DNA of 64,000 bases from Bin5 sp022827195 (GCA_965208275.1 OZ242331.1:3782001-3846000), one strand, 5' to 3'. Counted from the stretch's first letter, positions 54,793 through 63,273 are shown. Made by a program: numbers and translations. The notes: generated by a model not told the origin, from the sequence alone.

Positions 54793-55803
54793 GTGGGCAG
54801 ACCATACGGGCTTTTGCGGGCAGGATTCCCCTTTTACAGGACGCTCGGCATGAGGCGGCTGACCAACTTTCCCGTCGACCTCGCCATCGGCAAGGAGGAT
54901 TGCCTCTACATCCTCTGCCGCAACGAGGGCACCGCGCTGATTCGCAAGTACAGCACAGAGGACAGTGACCGGGGCGAAATCGGCAGTTACGGCAGCGAGC
55001 CGGGGCAGATGACCTGGCCGGTCACCATCCTGGCCGACGACGAGGAAAATCTTTACTTTTCGGACGAGGCCCTGCACCGCATCACCATCATCGACAGTGA
55101 AGGCGAGTTCGTGGACAGCTGGGGAGAAGAGGGCAGCGGCGCCGGGCAGTTGCGGCGGCCGGCCGGCATGGACTTCGACGCGGAGGGCAATCTCAACGTC
55201 GTCGATTCGCTCAACCACCGTGTGCAGAAATTCACCCGCCAGGGCAAGTTCCTCGGCCAGTGGGGCGGCTACGGCTGCGGCGAGGGCGAGTTCAACATGC
55301 CATGGGGCATCGCCGTGGATGAACTGGGCGATGTCTACGTGGCCGACTGGCGCAACGACCGCGTGCAGAAGTTCAGTGCCGACGGTGCCTTCCTGATGGC
55401 TCTTGGCTCGCCCGGCTGTGGCGACGGCCAGTTCAACCGCCCCAGCGGCGTCGACGTCGACCTCCACGGCGACATCTACGTCGTCGACCGCGGCAACAAT
55501 CGCGTTCAGCTCTTCAACCAGGAGGGGCGCTACGTGCAGCAGTTTGCCGGCGACGCCACGCTCTCGACGGTGGCGATCAACTTCATGCTGACCAATGCGT
55601 TTCCCAACCGGCAGCGCGATATGGCCAAGCTGGAGGAGCAGAAGCTGTTCCGCAGGCCGCAGTCGGTGGTTGTGAGCGAAGACGGCCTGATGTACGTGCC
55701 GGACACCGGCTCCTACCGCGTGCAGGTATACCGAAAGGAGGCGGTGGAGCTGGACGAGACCCAGCTTGTTCCGCCGCTGCGTGCGCCGTCGCTGGCGATC
55801 TGA
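54793..55803 (+). CDS. NHL-repeat beta-propeller protein
   Basis: 336 residues, GTG start after AGGAAGG. Blades repeat the NHL pattern: PVDLAIGKEDCLYIL, PAGMDFDAEGNLNVVDSLNHRVQKF, PWGIAVDELGDVYVADWRNDRVQKF, then PSGVDVDLHGDIYVVDRGNNRVQLF and a last blade PQSVVVSEDGLMYVPDTGSYRVQVY. No signal peptide or membrane helix. It is a binding scaffold or a lactonase-like fold; no catalytic site is evident. It follows the DUF1501 gene after the repeat-bearing gap and may be the third member of that operon. Confidence 0.88.
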   Translation: MGRPYGLLRAGFPFYRTLGMRRLTNFPVDLAIGKEDCLYILCRNEGTALIRKYSTEDSDRGEIGSYGSEPGQMTWPVTILADDEENLYFSDEALHRITIIDSEGEFVDSWGEEGSGAGQLRRPAGMDFDAEGNLNVVDSLNHRVQKFTRQGKFLGQWGGYGCGEGEFNMPWGIAVDELGDVYVADWRNDRVQKFSADGAFLMALGSPGCGDGQFNRPSGVDVDLHGDIYVVDRGNNRVQLFNQEGRYVQQFAGDATLSTVAINFMLTNAFPNRQRDMAKLEEQKLFRRPQSVVVSEDGLMYVPDTGSYRVQVYRKEAVELDETQLVPPLRAPSLAI

Positions 55804-55867
55804 ACGACGTCTGGCGGCCGGCGGCCGGTGGTCCGTGCAATCTCTGAACATCGCTCGCTGCCCCCGT

Positions 55868-56635
55868 TCAGCGCTCGCCGGGCGGCGCGACCACGTTGAA
55901 GTACCCCATGTAGTCTTCACCCTTGAGCATGAGAACGTCGATCTCCTCGCGTCGGCCGACGTCGACGAAGGGGACGGTGATGCGCGGGGTGATACCGAAG
56001 CGGCGCGTCTCGGAGCGGTTGGGCGGCGAGGCGTGGAGGGTACTCTCGTTGAAGAAGATGAACTGGCCCGGCCTCAGCTCGATGTCGACCGCCTCGTTTA
56101 CGTCGAAGCTGGCGGGGTCGACGCCCTTGGCGAAGACCTCGGCGTCGGGGTCGGTCTCGTGGGGGTAGAGGCGTTTGTGGCTGCCGGGCAGGACCTGCAT
56201 GCAGCCGTTGGCGCGCGTCGTGTCGTCGACCGCGATCCAGGCGGAGAGAATGACGTTGGGCGAGGGCTGGAAGTAGGCGCAGTCCTGGTGCCAGCGCACT
56301 TCGCTGTCCCAGTCGTGCTGCTGGCTGCGGGGCCATTTGATCTGGAAGTTGGTGCGCCAGAGGACGAGGTGTGGACCGAGGATGGCGGCGGCGCGCTCGA
56401 CGAGGTTAGGGTGGCTGAGCAGCTCGTAGACGCAGCGGTTGTCGAGGTGGCGGTTGTGGAAGTAGTCGCGTTCGGCGAGGCCCTGGGCGCGGCCGGGTTC
56501 GAGGATCTCGCGGTCGATGGCGGCGCGGACCGCGGCCATCTCCGGTTCGGGGATGAGGGTGAATGGGCCGAGCCAGCCCTGCTTATGGTAGAGGCGGACG
56601 TCGTCTTTGCTGAGTTCTGATTGCGTGACGGTCAT
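55868..56635 (-). CDS. Phytanoyl-CoA dioxygenase (PhyH) family oxygenase
   Basis: 255 residues. Ligands: His116 and Asp118 in WHQDCAYF, distal His201 in STLHASPPNRS, and Arg211/212 for 2-oxoglutarate. A cis-acting segment GCMQVLPGSHKRLYPHE is typical. It is 10 bases after the DNA-methyltransferase gene on the same strand and so could share its transcript. The closest relative in the window by length and motif spacing is the 5277 copy. Substrate unknown. Confidence 0.9.
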   Translation of the reverse strand: MTVTQSELSKDDVRLYHKQGWLGPFTLIPEPEMAAVRAAIDREILEPGRAQGLAERDYFHNRHLDNRCVYELLSHPNLVERAAAILGPHLVLWRTNFQIKWPRSQQHDWDSEVRWHQDCAYFQPSPNVILSAWIAVDDTTRANGCMQVLPGSHKRLYPHETDPDAEVFAKGVDPASFDVNEAVDIELRPGQFIFFNESTLHASPPNRSETRRFGITPRITVPFVDVGRREEIDVLMLKGEDYMGYFNVVAPPGER

Positions 56636-56645
56636 GGCTGCTCTT

Positions 56646-57554
56646 TCATTCTGAACCGGGCTGGGCGGCGTTAATGCGTTGCATCGCCTGCTGCTGGTAG
56701 GCGGGGTCGATCTCGTAGCCGACGAAGCGACGGCCGGACTCGATGGCCGCCACGCCGGTGGTGCCGCTGCCCATGAAGGGGTCGTAGACGGCCTCGCCGG
56801 CGTAGGTGTAGAGCTCGATGCAGCGTTTGGGCAGCTCGACGGGGAAGGGGGCGGGATGGCCGACGCGCTTGGCGGATTCGGCGGTCATGTGCCAGACGCT
56901 GCGGGTGTTGTCGAGAAATTGGTCGCGGCCGATGGTGTCGCGGCGGCCGTCGAGCTTGGGGCGGCGGTAGCTCTCTTTGCTGAAGAGGAGGATATATTCG
57001 TGCTGGTCGCGGATGGTGGGATTTGAGGCGGAGCGCCAGCTGCCCCAGGCGGTGGAGCTGCCGGCGCTGCTGCCCTTGTCCCAGATGATTTCGCCGCGCA
57101 TGAGGAAGCCGAGCCGCTCCATGTCGTGGATGATGTAGGCGTGGAGGGGGATGTAGGGTTTGCGGCCGATGTTGGCGACGTTGATGCAGGCGCGGCCGCC
57201 GGGCACGAGGAGGCGGCGGGTTTCTTTCCAGGCGCCCTGCAGCAGTTTGCGGTACTCGGGCAGGGAGAGGTCCTCGTCGTAGTCCTTGCCGACGGCGTAG
57301 GGCGGCGAGGTGACCATGAGATGGACGCTGCGGGGCGGGAGGCGGTTGCCTTTGGCGGGCGCGACGCTGGAGTCGAGCAGAACCTGGTTGACGAGGTGCG
57401 CGGGCAGGGGGTTCTCGGCGTAGGCGGCGGGCTCGCTTTCGGTGGAAGCGTTTTCCTCGTTTATGCGCCGGGCGTAGTAGGCGGAGGCGTCGTGGCTGCG
57501 GCGCCCGCTGACGCCGAATGCGGCTGTTTTGGTGCGTTTGTTTTGCTTTGCCAA
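56646..57554 (-). CDS. Site-specific DNA methyltransferase, TSPPY (N4-cytosine-like, beta order)
   Basis: 302 residues. Catalytic motif TSPPYAVGKDY near residue 84 comes before the SAM-binding motif DPFMGSGTTGVAA near residue 265, the beta-group order; TSPPY points to N4-cytosine rather than the DPPY of adenine enzymes. A basic, Lys/Arg-rich N-terminus may aid DNA binding. The TTG start has GGAG 7 bases upstream. No restriction endonuclease gene is adjacent (neighbours are PhyH and HicBA), so it is a solitary methyltransferase or one half of a broken RM system. Confidence 0.9.
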   Translation of the reverse strand: MAKQNKRTKTAAFGVSGRRSHDASAYYARRINEENASTESEPAAYAENPLPAHLVNQVLLDSSVAPAKGNRLPPRSVHLMVTSPPYAVGKDYDEDLSLPEYRKLLQGAWKETRRLLVPGGRACINVANIGRKPYIPLHAYIIHDMERLGFLMRGEIIWDKGSSAGSSTAWGSWRSASNPTIRDQHEYILLFSKESYRRPKLDGRRDTIGRDQFLDNTRSVWHMTAESAKRVGHPAPFPVELPKRCIELYTYAGEAVYDPFMGSGTTGVAAIESGRRFVGYEIDPAYQQQAMQRINAAQPGSE

Positions 57555-57755
57555 GGTAGGACTCCGTGCCGCCGCGACCAGGGTGTTACGGCGCCGTCAG
57601 GTAATGAGGCTGACCCTGTTGCCGGCGGGTACTCTGCGGTTCCTGATGTGAAAGGGAAACAGCGGAGAACTGTGGACGGAGGAACACGGAGACAATCTGA
57701 CTTGGCAGGGAACGGTCTTGTTCAATAGAACGCCGCCCTCGTTGTCATCCCCTCC

Positions 57756-57971
57756 CTACACCTTCACCATAGCTGTAGATGACTGCGGTTCGGGAATCGG
57801 TAGCCCGTCCTCTTTCAGACCTTCGATATGGAAGGCGATCGCTTCAGTAATGCGGCGACAGGTCTCTTCGCGCGTCTGACCCGTTGCCACACAGCCGGGC
57901 AGGTCCGGCACGTAGGCGCAGTAGTTGTCGGGCGCCTTCTCAACTGCGACCGCATATGCAAGCCCCATCAT
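57756..57971 (-). CDS. hicB: HicB-type antitoxin
   Basis: 71 residues. YAVAVEKAPDNYCAYVPDLPGCVATGQTREE and EAIAFHIEGLKEDGLPIPEP are the diagnostic partial RNase-H-like HicB fold without a C-terminal DNA-binding helix domain. GGAGG precedes the ATG, whose A is also the last base of the HicA stop codon. It neutralises HicA by masking its active site (family knowledge). Confidence 0.9.
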   Translation of the reverse strand: MMGLAYAVAVEKAPDNYCAYVPDLPGCVATGQTREETCRRITEAIAFHIEGLKEDGLPIPEPQSSTAMVKV

Positions 57972-58170
57972 CAGTTCCCTCCTGGGAGTCCAGCCTGCTT
58001 CAAAATACTGTTCCAGGCTTTGGGCTTCAGGTCATCTCTGCCATGTCCCGCAACCGTCACCCGTCCTATTTTCGTTGGATGTCTGTATTGCCGGTGGCTC
58101 CCCTTGGTCCTGACCAACTCCCACCCATCATCTTCCAACATCCTTATCGCATCGGGTGCTTTTTCGCCAT
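57971..58170 (-). pseudogene. hicA: HicA-type mRNA interferase, frameshifted near its start
   Basis: Reading from residue 5 on gives a full HicA: APDAIRMLEDDGWELVRTKGSHRQYRHP with the catalytic-type histidine in GSHRQ. The natural ATG (58170) is out of frame with this: ATG GCG then AAAAA runs into CACCCG and a TAA. One extra A in the A5 run (58160-58164) would give MAKKAPDAIRM, the classic N-terminus. A longer in-frame start upstream (58234) lies before the apparent promoter. So the gene is either inactivated, expressed by slippage on the A-run, or affected by a sequencing error. Confidence 0.75.
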
Positions 58171-58194
58171 TGTCTTGTCGTGCGCTCGGCGTAC

Positions 58195-58224
58195 AGTATA
58201 CTCCAGCTACAAAAGCCATTCCAA
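58195..58224 (-). promoter_or_regulatory. Promoter of hicAB
   Basis: TTGGAA (58224-58219), an 18-base spacer and TATACT (58200-58195) on the minus strand. It would start transcription ~18 bases before the ATG at 58170, so an upstream HicA start is unlikely to be transcribed from it. Confidence 0.55.
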
Positions 58225-58265
58225 CAGGGCGCACGCTCTATCTCTGCGCAAGACCGGAGCATTTC

Positions 58266-58505
58266 ATGGACCTCCACCTTCGGCAACGGGCTGTGCCGGA
58301 CCGGGTGAGCGTGACGTAGGCGACGCTGCAGGCGGCGTGGGACGATGGGCTGCTGCCGCGGGTGAACGGCGAGGTGTTCGAGTTGGGCAGCCGGTTTGCG
58401 TTCCGGGCGAGGCGGATGCCGGTGCGGCTGCGGGCAGGGGCAGATTTGCGGGGCGCGCCCGGCAGCGCGTTCTCGGGCGGCGCTGGGCGCGCGAGGGGGA
58501 CATAG
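58266..58505 (+). pseudogene. Interrupted reading frame, unknown
   Basis: 80 codons from ATG 58266, broken by a single TAG at codon 18 (58317-58319) and ending at TAG 58503. The part after the break (TLQAAWDDGLLPRVNGEVF, then ELGSRFAFRARRMPVRL) has a protein-like composition and no further stops until a G/A-rich tail. No family recognised. It could be a decayed gene fragment or chance in very GC-rich DNA. Confidence 0.3.
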
Positions 58506-58543
58506 GTCCCCCAATGTCCCCCAATGTCGTCCAATGTCACCCC
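58506..58543 (+). repeat. 10-base tandem repeat GTCCCCCAAT
   Basis: GTCCCCCAAT twice exactly (58506-58515, 58516-58525), then GTCGTCCAAT and a partial GTCACCCC. It stands in a 1.3-kb gene-free stretch (58235-59527). Confidence 0.8.
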
Positions 58544-58820
58544 GAAAAAAAGTTTCTTCCCACGGATGGCGCGGCGCTTCTGGTGGTCGTTGATGGCCAT
58601 TTCTTGACTGTCTGCGTGCAAATTCGGTCGTGCCAGGTTGATCGAATTTCGGTATGGTCCGAGCAGATCGAGCACTGAGTGTTGCCTCGGGCGCGCCGGG
58701 GCTTATTTTGCCGCGAAACGACGCGTTTTGACGCGCTTTTTTGCCGGTTTGGCGGACGGAATCGGGCGAACCTTTCGGCAATTCTGCGGGAATGGCGGGC
58801 GATGGGCGGCGGTGCGCTCG

Positions 58821-58865
58821 GACGATCTCAGACGATCTGAGACGATCTGAGACGATCTGAGACGT
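58821..58865 (+). repeat. 10-base tandem repeat GACGATCTGA
   Basis: Four and a half units: GACGATCTCA, then GACGATCTGA three times, then GACGT. Each unit holds a GATC. The 10-base period is one helical turn, so any protein binding a unit would sit on the same face of the DNA. Confidence 0.85.
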
Positions 58866-58984
58866 ACGAAAAAAGGGCTTTGGCGGAAGTTCGGCAAGTG
58901 GACGGATGCGGCAAAGCTGGGCAGGGAGCGCGGCGGTGCGCTCGGCATGGTTGGGGGATATTGGTAGGATGGGCAGACGGTTTT

Positions 58985-59105
58985 CATTGGTCGCAAAGTG
59001 TCGAGCCGCGGCAGGGCCGCGGGCGCGAATGGCGTTGGTAAGGAACAGTGTAGCGCATTTCCGCGGCTTTTGCAGGATTTTTGGGAAAATTGGTTGGTAA
59101 GGGGG
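58985..59105 (+). repeat. Dispersed repeat, copy A
   Basis: Shares with copies at 61127 and 62524 the order CATTGGT, GGCAGGGCCGCGGG, a TGGCG(G)T..GTA..G block, then TTTTGCA..ATTTTTGGGAAA. No open frame is conserved, so the element is non-coding. See copies B and C. The flanking 58866-58984 and 59106-59527 stretches show no gene. Confidence 0.6.
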
Positions 59106-59527
59106 CAGGCAGCGGACGGGACTGTTCTGCGGCCGCGGGCGGGCCGAGGCGACGCGGTCAAGAGACATCTTAGAGGGCATCGTAAAGGCATTTTTCGGTG
59201 CGCTACTGACCTGCCGGCGAAGGTCCCAAGAGAGCATTTGCGCTGACTCCAGAACGGTGACGCGCCCGGCACGATCGCGCCAGACCTGTCTGTCGCCACC
59301 CTGACTTGCACCCTGCCCGCAACTTTGATACGCTCAAATACACCTAGCAAAACGATACGACAGTAGTGAGCCGTTGACCTTTCCCAGGCGTGCTTACGCT
59401 GTTACGCTCTTTGTCAGACGTCGCCTTGACCTGACCAGGCCGAACGCGACGCACGCCCCCTGACAAAGGTGAAAAAACCTGGAGCGCTCTTCACGATTCC
59501 AATCAACTATTCAAGAAAAGAAGACCT

Positions 59528-60325
59528 ATGCGAACCTCTTATCACAAAAGAACTGTCCTACGCCTGAAAGACCGGAACCTTAGCAACACGCGTCCTGTTC
59601 ACGCCGTTGTGTTGGCCCTCTTTCTGGCCCTTGGCCTGCTGGCCTCAGCCGCCGCGCCCGTCTTCGCCCAGACCCCAAACATCTTGGTCGACGACTACGT
59701 CACCATCTCCCAAAATGAAGGTGTGGAGATCGAGGTGCTGGGCAATGATACCCTCCCCGACTTTGCCAGCTTTGATTTCACAAGACCGGAGAACGGGGAT
59801 TTCGGTTCCTTCACGTACAATGCCTTCCATCCGTTTCTCTCCTTCGCCTATACGCCACACATGGACTTCGTCGGCAGTGACAGCTTTGTCTACAGCGTTT
59901 TTGATAGTGATAGGAACGGTTCTTCCGCAACCGTTCATATCACGATCAATCGTGCGCCGGACCCTTCAGCTGGTGGGCTGAACTGTTCAACCTGCCTCGT
60001 CAGACACGAGGCCACGCCCGTTAATATTACGGTCGGCGAAGACGGCGCCTTCAACCTCCATTTCATCGGGGACGAAGGCGTCGCAAGCGGGCCGCTGCTC
60101 CCGCCGGTGCAGAAACTGACTGAAATGTACTCGCCGGGGTCGGGCAACATCGTCCTGTTCAGCGGCGCAAACCCGAAGTCGGGCGCGCCGGTTGTCATCA
60201 GCTACCTGTCCACCGAGCAGGTCGTTCATGTAAACACAACCTATCTGAACCGCCATGACGGCTCGATGAAGCCCTACATTTTCGTCATCAACCAGGATAA
60301 CGAGGCATCGCACTGGGAGTGGTGA
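59528..60325 (+). CDS. Secreted protein with Ig-like/cadherin-type domain
   Basis: 265 residues. A Sec signal peptide (VVLALFLALGLLASAAAPVFAQ, cleavage near residue 48) is preceded by a long basic stretch. One bacterial Ig-like/cadherin-type unit follows (ILVDDYVTISQNEGVEIEVLGND, then GSDSFVYSVFDSDRNGSSATVHITI), as found in large adhesins. The last ~110 residues form a beta-rich region with two cysteines (CSTC) and no known family. Much shorter than typical adhesins, so it may be a secreted domain fragment. AGAAAAGAAGA precedes the ATG. Confidence 0.65.
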   Translation: MRTSYHKRTVLRLKDRNLSNTRPVHAVVLALFLALGLLASAAAPVFAQTPNILVDDYVTISQNEGVEIEVLGNDTLPDFASFDFTRPENGDFGSFTYNAFHPFLSFAYTPHMDFVGSDSFVYSVFDSDRNGSSATVHITINRAPDPSAGGLNCSTCLVRHEATPVNITVGEDGAFNLHFIGDEGVASGPLLPPVQKLTEMYSPGSGNIVLFSGANPKSGAPVVISYLSTEQVVHVNTTYLNRHDGSMKPYIFVINQDNEASHWEW

Positions 60326-60565
60326 ACGCCGGCGGCAGTCCGGCCACAGCCGGATTGCGGCTGCGTTGGCGGCCGGCCGCGGGCGTCTGCCGCGGCGAGG
60401 CGACGTTTCAGCCAAGTAGGCAACAAAGACGAACTGCCGCGCAGCGAAGAGGGAGTTGCGCCGCAAACAGACACGACAATAGCGAAATAGGACATTCGCT
60501 AAGCCGGTTGGAAAGCCGGCATCGCAGAGCTGCAAAGTCGGGTTCGCAGGCAACTGCTCATCAGG

Positions 60566-61020
60566 TCACTCGGAGAGAACCCGCACTCTTCGCCACTGGC
60601 GTGAACCAGGTTCACAACAGCGCCGCCGCGCGCCAGACCACCTTCCCTCTTGCTCGAATTCCTGAATCCTCTGTTCAATGCCGGCTGTGAGGTCACTGTT
60701 CCTCGTCCCGTTCGCCAGTTCCAAAAGGCCTTGCAAGCCGGCAATCGCCTCCCCGCATAGACCGGGCCCGGCCCAGGCAAAGCCGCGACTGTAGTGGTCA
60801 TGGCGTCGTCGGGCTCCAGCCGCAGGGTCTGATCAAAGCCGACTGTCGCCCCCCGGAAACGACCAGGCACGGACTGCGCAATGCCCCGACTGGAATGGAC
60901 GTCGGGGTCTTCGGGCTGCAGTTGAAGAGTCTGCTCGGAGTCGGCTATCGCCTCCTCGCATTGACCAAGTCCAATCTTGGCGCTGCCCCGGCCGATGGAG
61001 GCGGCACTGTATTGGGGCCG
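60566..61020 (-). pseudogene. Decayed TPR-repeat protein gene
   Basis: On the minus strand, translation gives GRGSAKIGLGQCEEAIADSE, then LQLQPEDPDVHSSRGIAQ and FDQTLRLEPDDA, clear tetratricopeptide units. After ~60760 the TPR text moves to another frame (EAIAGLQGLLELANGTRNSD to RVRVLSE, stop 60566-60568). Start and upstream repeats are lost. It is the 3' remnant of a TPR gene with at least one frameshift. The rest of the 60326-61332 gap carries dispersed repeat copy B. Confidence 0.7.
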
Positions 61021-61126
61021 TAACTTGCAAAAACTGGTTGGTGAGGGGGCGGAACGGCGAGCGGATTGGGGATGGATTGGGCGCGGGTTGGCGGTTCTTG
61101 GTGCGGCGGCGATGGGCGGGCGGTCT

Positions 61127-61237
61127 GCATTGGTGGTGGACGGGATGACGCGGCAGGGCCGCGGGTGCAGTCGGCGGCTGTAGGGTCCAGTGTCGCGGAT
61201 GTGCTGGTCATTTGCACTGGTTTGGGGGAAACTGGGT
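61127..61237 (+). repeat. Dispersed repeat, copy B
   Basis: CATTGGT at 61127, GCGGCAGGGCCGCGGGTGCA at 61150, then GGCGGCTGTAGGGTCCAGTGT and TTTGCACTGGTTTGGGGGAAA to 61231. It aligns with copy C from GGCCGCGGG to the final GGAAAC over ~75 bases with few gaps. Confidence 0.6.
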
Positions 61238-61332
61238 ATGCGGGGGGTTGCGCGGGGGTGCGGGGCCGGTCGGGAGGGTTAAGGCCGGCGGCGGAAGAGC
61301 GGCGGTAGGAAACAGCTCAGGAGGAGGAGATT

Positions 61333-62184
61333 ATGAGTGCGGCGGAGATCGGGATCAGCGAAGAGGCGCGATGCCGCTTTGAAGAGGACGGCTACTGGCT
61401 GGGGCCGCAGCTGTTCGACGCGGGGCAGCGGGAGGCGCTGGCCTACGCGGTGGACGAAGTCAACGCGGGCCGCTACGAGACCGGCCGCGAGCCGATGGCC
61501 CGCTTCTGGAGCCCGGGCGACGACCCGTATGCGCTGCACAAGGTCGACAACTCGCACTGGTGCAACCCGGTGCTGGCGGAGGCGGTGCTCAACCGGCAGA
61601 TCGGACGGCTGGCCGCGCAGCTGCTGGAGACGGCGGCGGTGCGTTTGTGGCACGAGCAAATCCTGATGAAGCCGGCCGGCGGCCGCGTGAGCGCGAACGT
61701 CGCCTGGCACCAGGACTACAACTACTGGCGCAGCAGCGACAGGCCGCGGATGCTGACGGCGTGGATCCCGCTGCAGGAGGTGAACCCGGAGCTGGGGACG
61801 ATGCACTTTGTGAAGGGGAGCCACAGGTGGGGCTGGCAGGCGGCGTACAGCCATTTCGGCCGCTATGACATGGAGGAGCAGGAGCGGGTGATCCGGCAGT
61901 ACATGCCGGAGGGGGAGACGTACGAGACGGCGCCGGTTTATCTGGAGGCGGGGCGAGTCAGCTTCCACCACTGCCTGACGCTGCACGGCTCGGGGCCGAA
62001 CCTGGCGCGGCGCCAGCACCGCCGCGCGATCGCGATCCACATCCAGGCTGACGAGTGCCGCTGGTGCAGGACTGGCGACAAGGCGGACGATCATATGTGT
62101 TCGCAGGAGATGGAGCGGCTGGGGAAGCGGTATGGTGACAAGTTTGAGGGGGATTACTGGCCGGTGCTGTGGGGCGGTGAGTGA
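61333..62184 (+). CDS. Phytanoyl-CoA dioxygenase (PhyH) family oxygenase
   Basis: 283 residues with a very strong ribosome site (AGGAGGAGGAG) before the ATG. Ligands: His126 and Asp128 in WHQDYNYW, distal His218 in TLHGSGPN, followed by Arg226/227. A C-terminal Cys/His-containing tail (DECRWCRTGDKADDHMCSQEM) is not seen in the other three copies and could bind metal. Codon use is GCG/CTG-rich like the 46.5-52 kb block. It is flanked by gene-poor repeat DNA. Confidence 0.9.
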   Translation: MSAAEIGISEEARCRFEEDGYWLGPQLFDAGQREALAYAVDEVNAGRYETGREPMARFWSPGDDPYALHKVDNSHWCNPVLAEAVLNRQIGRLAAQLLETAAVRLWHEQILMKPAGGRVSANVAWHQDYNYWRSSDRPRMLTAWIPLQEVNPELGTMHFVKGSHRWGWQAAYSHFGRYDMEEQERVIRQYMPEGETYETAPVYLEAGRVSFHHCLTLHGSGPNLARRQHRRAIAIHIQADECRWCRTGDKADDHMCSQEMERLGKRYGDKFEGDYWPVLWGGE

Positions 62185-62523
62185 GCGCCGACGAGGCGGT
62201 CCGGGTCAGGGACTGTAGTTCTTATGCGAAGTGCGCGGCAGGACGAAGGCCCCGGCCGACGTGAGCGTGGTCGCGCGGCTGACGGCTTGCTGCGACACGC
62301 ATGAAGCGCGTCGCGATGGGGAAGAATTGGCCTGAGTGCACTACGCCTCCTGCAGGTTGGCGCTGGACAGTCTGTTGTGAGGTTGTCGGTATGAAAGTGT
62401 ACCGCGGTGGTTGAATGGGGTGGATTAGGTCACAGGATTGTTTGGGATGGATTGCCTATGGCGGGGGTGGGGATGTCAGATGTGTTTGTGGGAGGGGTGT
62501 GGCGCGGGGTTGCGGCATGTAGG

Positions 62524-62621
62524 GGGCGTTGGGCCGCGGGGGCGATTGGCGGTTGTAGGGCCCAATGTAGTAGATGTGTGGGGCGTTTTGCACGGATCTT
62601 TTGGGAAACCTTCTTGGGGGG
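62524..62621 (+). repeat. Dispersed repeat, copy C
   Basis: GGGCCGCGGGGGCGATTGGC from 62531, GGTTGTAGGGCCCAATGTAG, then GTTTTGCACGGATCTTTTGG and GAAAC to ~62609. The 62185-62832 gap holds this copy and no credible gene; GC content falls toward its right end. Confidence 0.6.
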
Positions 62622-62832
62622 GCGATGGGAAAAATGTGAAAATGAAATTCGCCAACTGGACTGGAGCCGTCGTCGCTCGCAGCAGAGCCCCTCGCAGCTC
62701 AGCCTGCAGAAGGTCTTACCCGTAATCGTCACTGTTTTGAATCAGTATCTTGGCTGCGAGGACTCCTAGAAGGTGAACTGGGAGAGACTTCTCGGGGAGG
62801 AAAAAGTGGCATCAATGGGAATTCTCGCTTTC

Positions 62833-63273
62833 TCACTCAAAAAAATTTTCTGAGGTAATCAACCCCACAAGATGAAGCTGGAGATCAGTGACACTTCGAA
62901 GTTCTTGTGTGAGTACATTGAATCCGGTCATGGCGTATTCGTGTGCAAGTAAGAGGACCTTAGTAGGGTCTGAGGCTGTGTCTTCCCCTTGCTCAGCTAA
63001 AGCAAGCAATTCAAGATGTGTAATGCGCCACGGATCGGACTCAAGCACGCCCGCTTCATTGAAGCGCACAAGATTGGACCTGTCTGGGAGGGGAGTCCTT
63101 TCTCCAATTCTCATTCCGACGCCAAGAGCATACCACCAAAGATCGATTTGCCGATTAAATGCAATGTAAGGATCTTCTCCCCGTTTGACTAGCGTACTGC
63201 TTCTAACGAACTCTGTGTGAAAGCCTTCTGGAATCCATAGATCAAGGTCACGGTATCTTGAATCGTTAGTCAT
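62833..63273 (-). CDS. Small partner protein of the edge ATPase, unknown family
   Basis: 146 residues, no membrane segment. Notable text: DLDLWIPEGFHTEFVRSSTL, YIAFNRQIDLWWYALGVGMR and VLLLAHEYAMTGFNVLTQEL. Its ATG overlaps the stop of the upstream ATPase gene by 4 bases (ATGA), so the two proteins are translationally coupled and probably form a complex. The base composition is clearly lower in GC than in the rest of the window, like the ATPase. I do not recognise the family; small subunits of this kind accompany DndD-like ATPases in defence loci. Confidence 0.7.
   Translation of the reverse strand: MTNDSRYRDLDLWIPEGFHTEFVRSSTLVKRGEDPYIAFNRQIDLWWYALGVGMRIGERTPLPDRSNLVRFNEAGVLESDPWRITHLELLALAEQGEDTASDPTKVLLLAHEYAMTGFNVLTQELRSVTDLQLHLVGLITSENFFE

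Noticed and set aside
58828..58862. CRISPR array
   Set aside because: Repeats are 10 bases with no spacers, and no cas genes are present.
58128..59237. 369-codon minus-strand open frame over the gene-poor stretch
   Set aside because: Arg/Pro/Ser-rich, spans two tandem repeats and the hicAB promoter, and overlaps HicA; no protein-like pattern.
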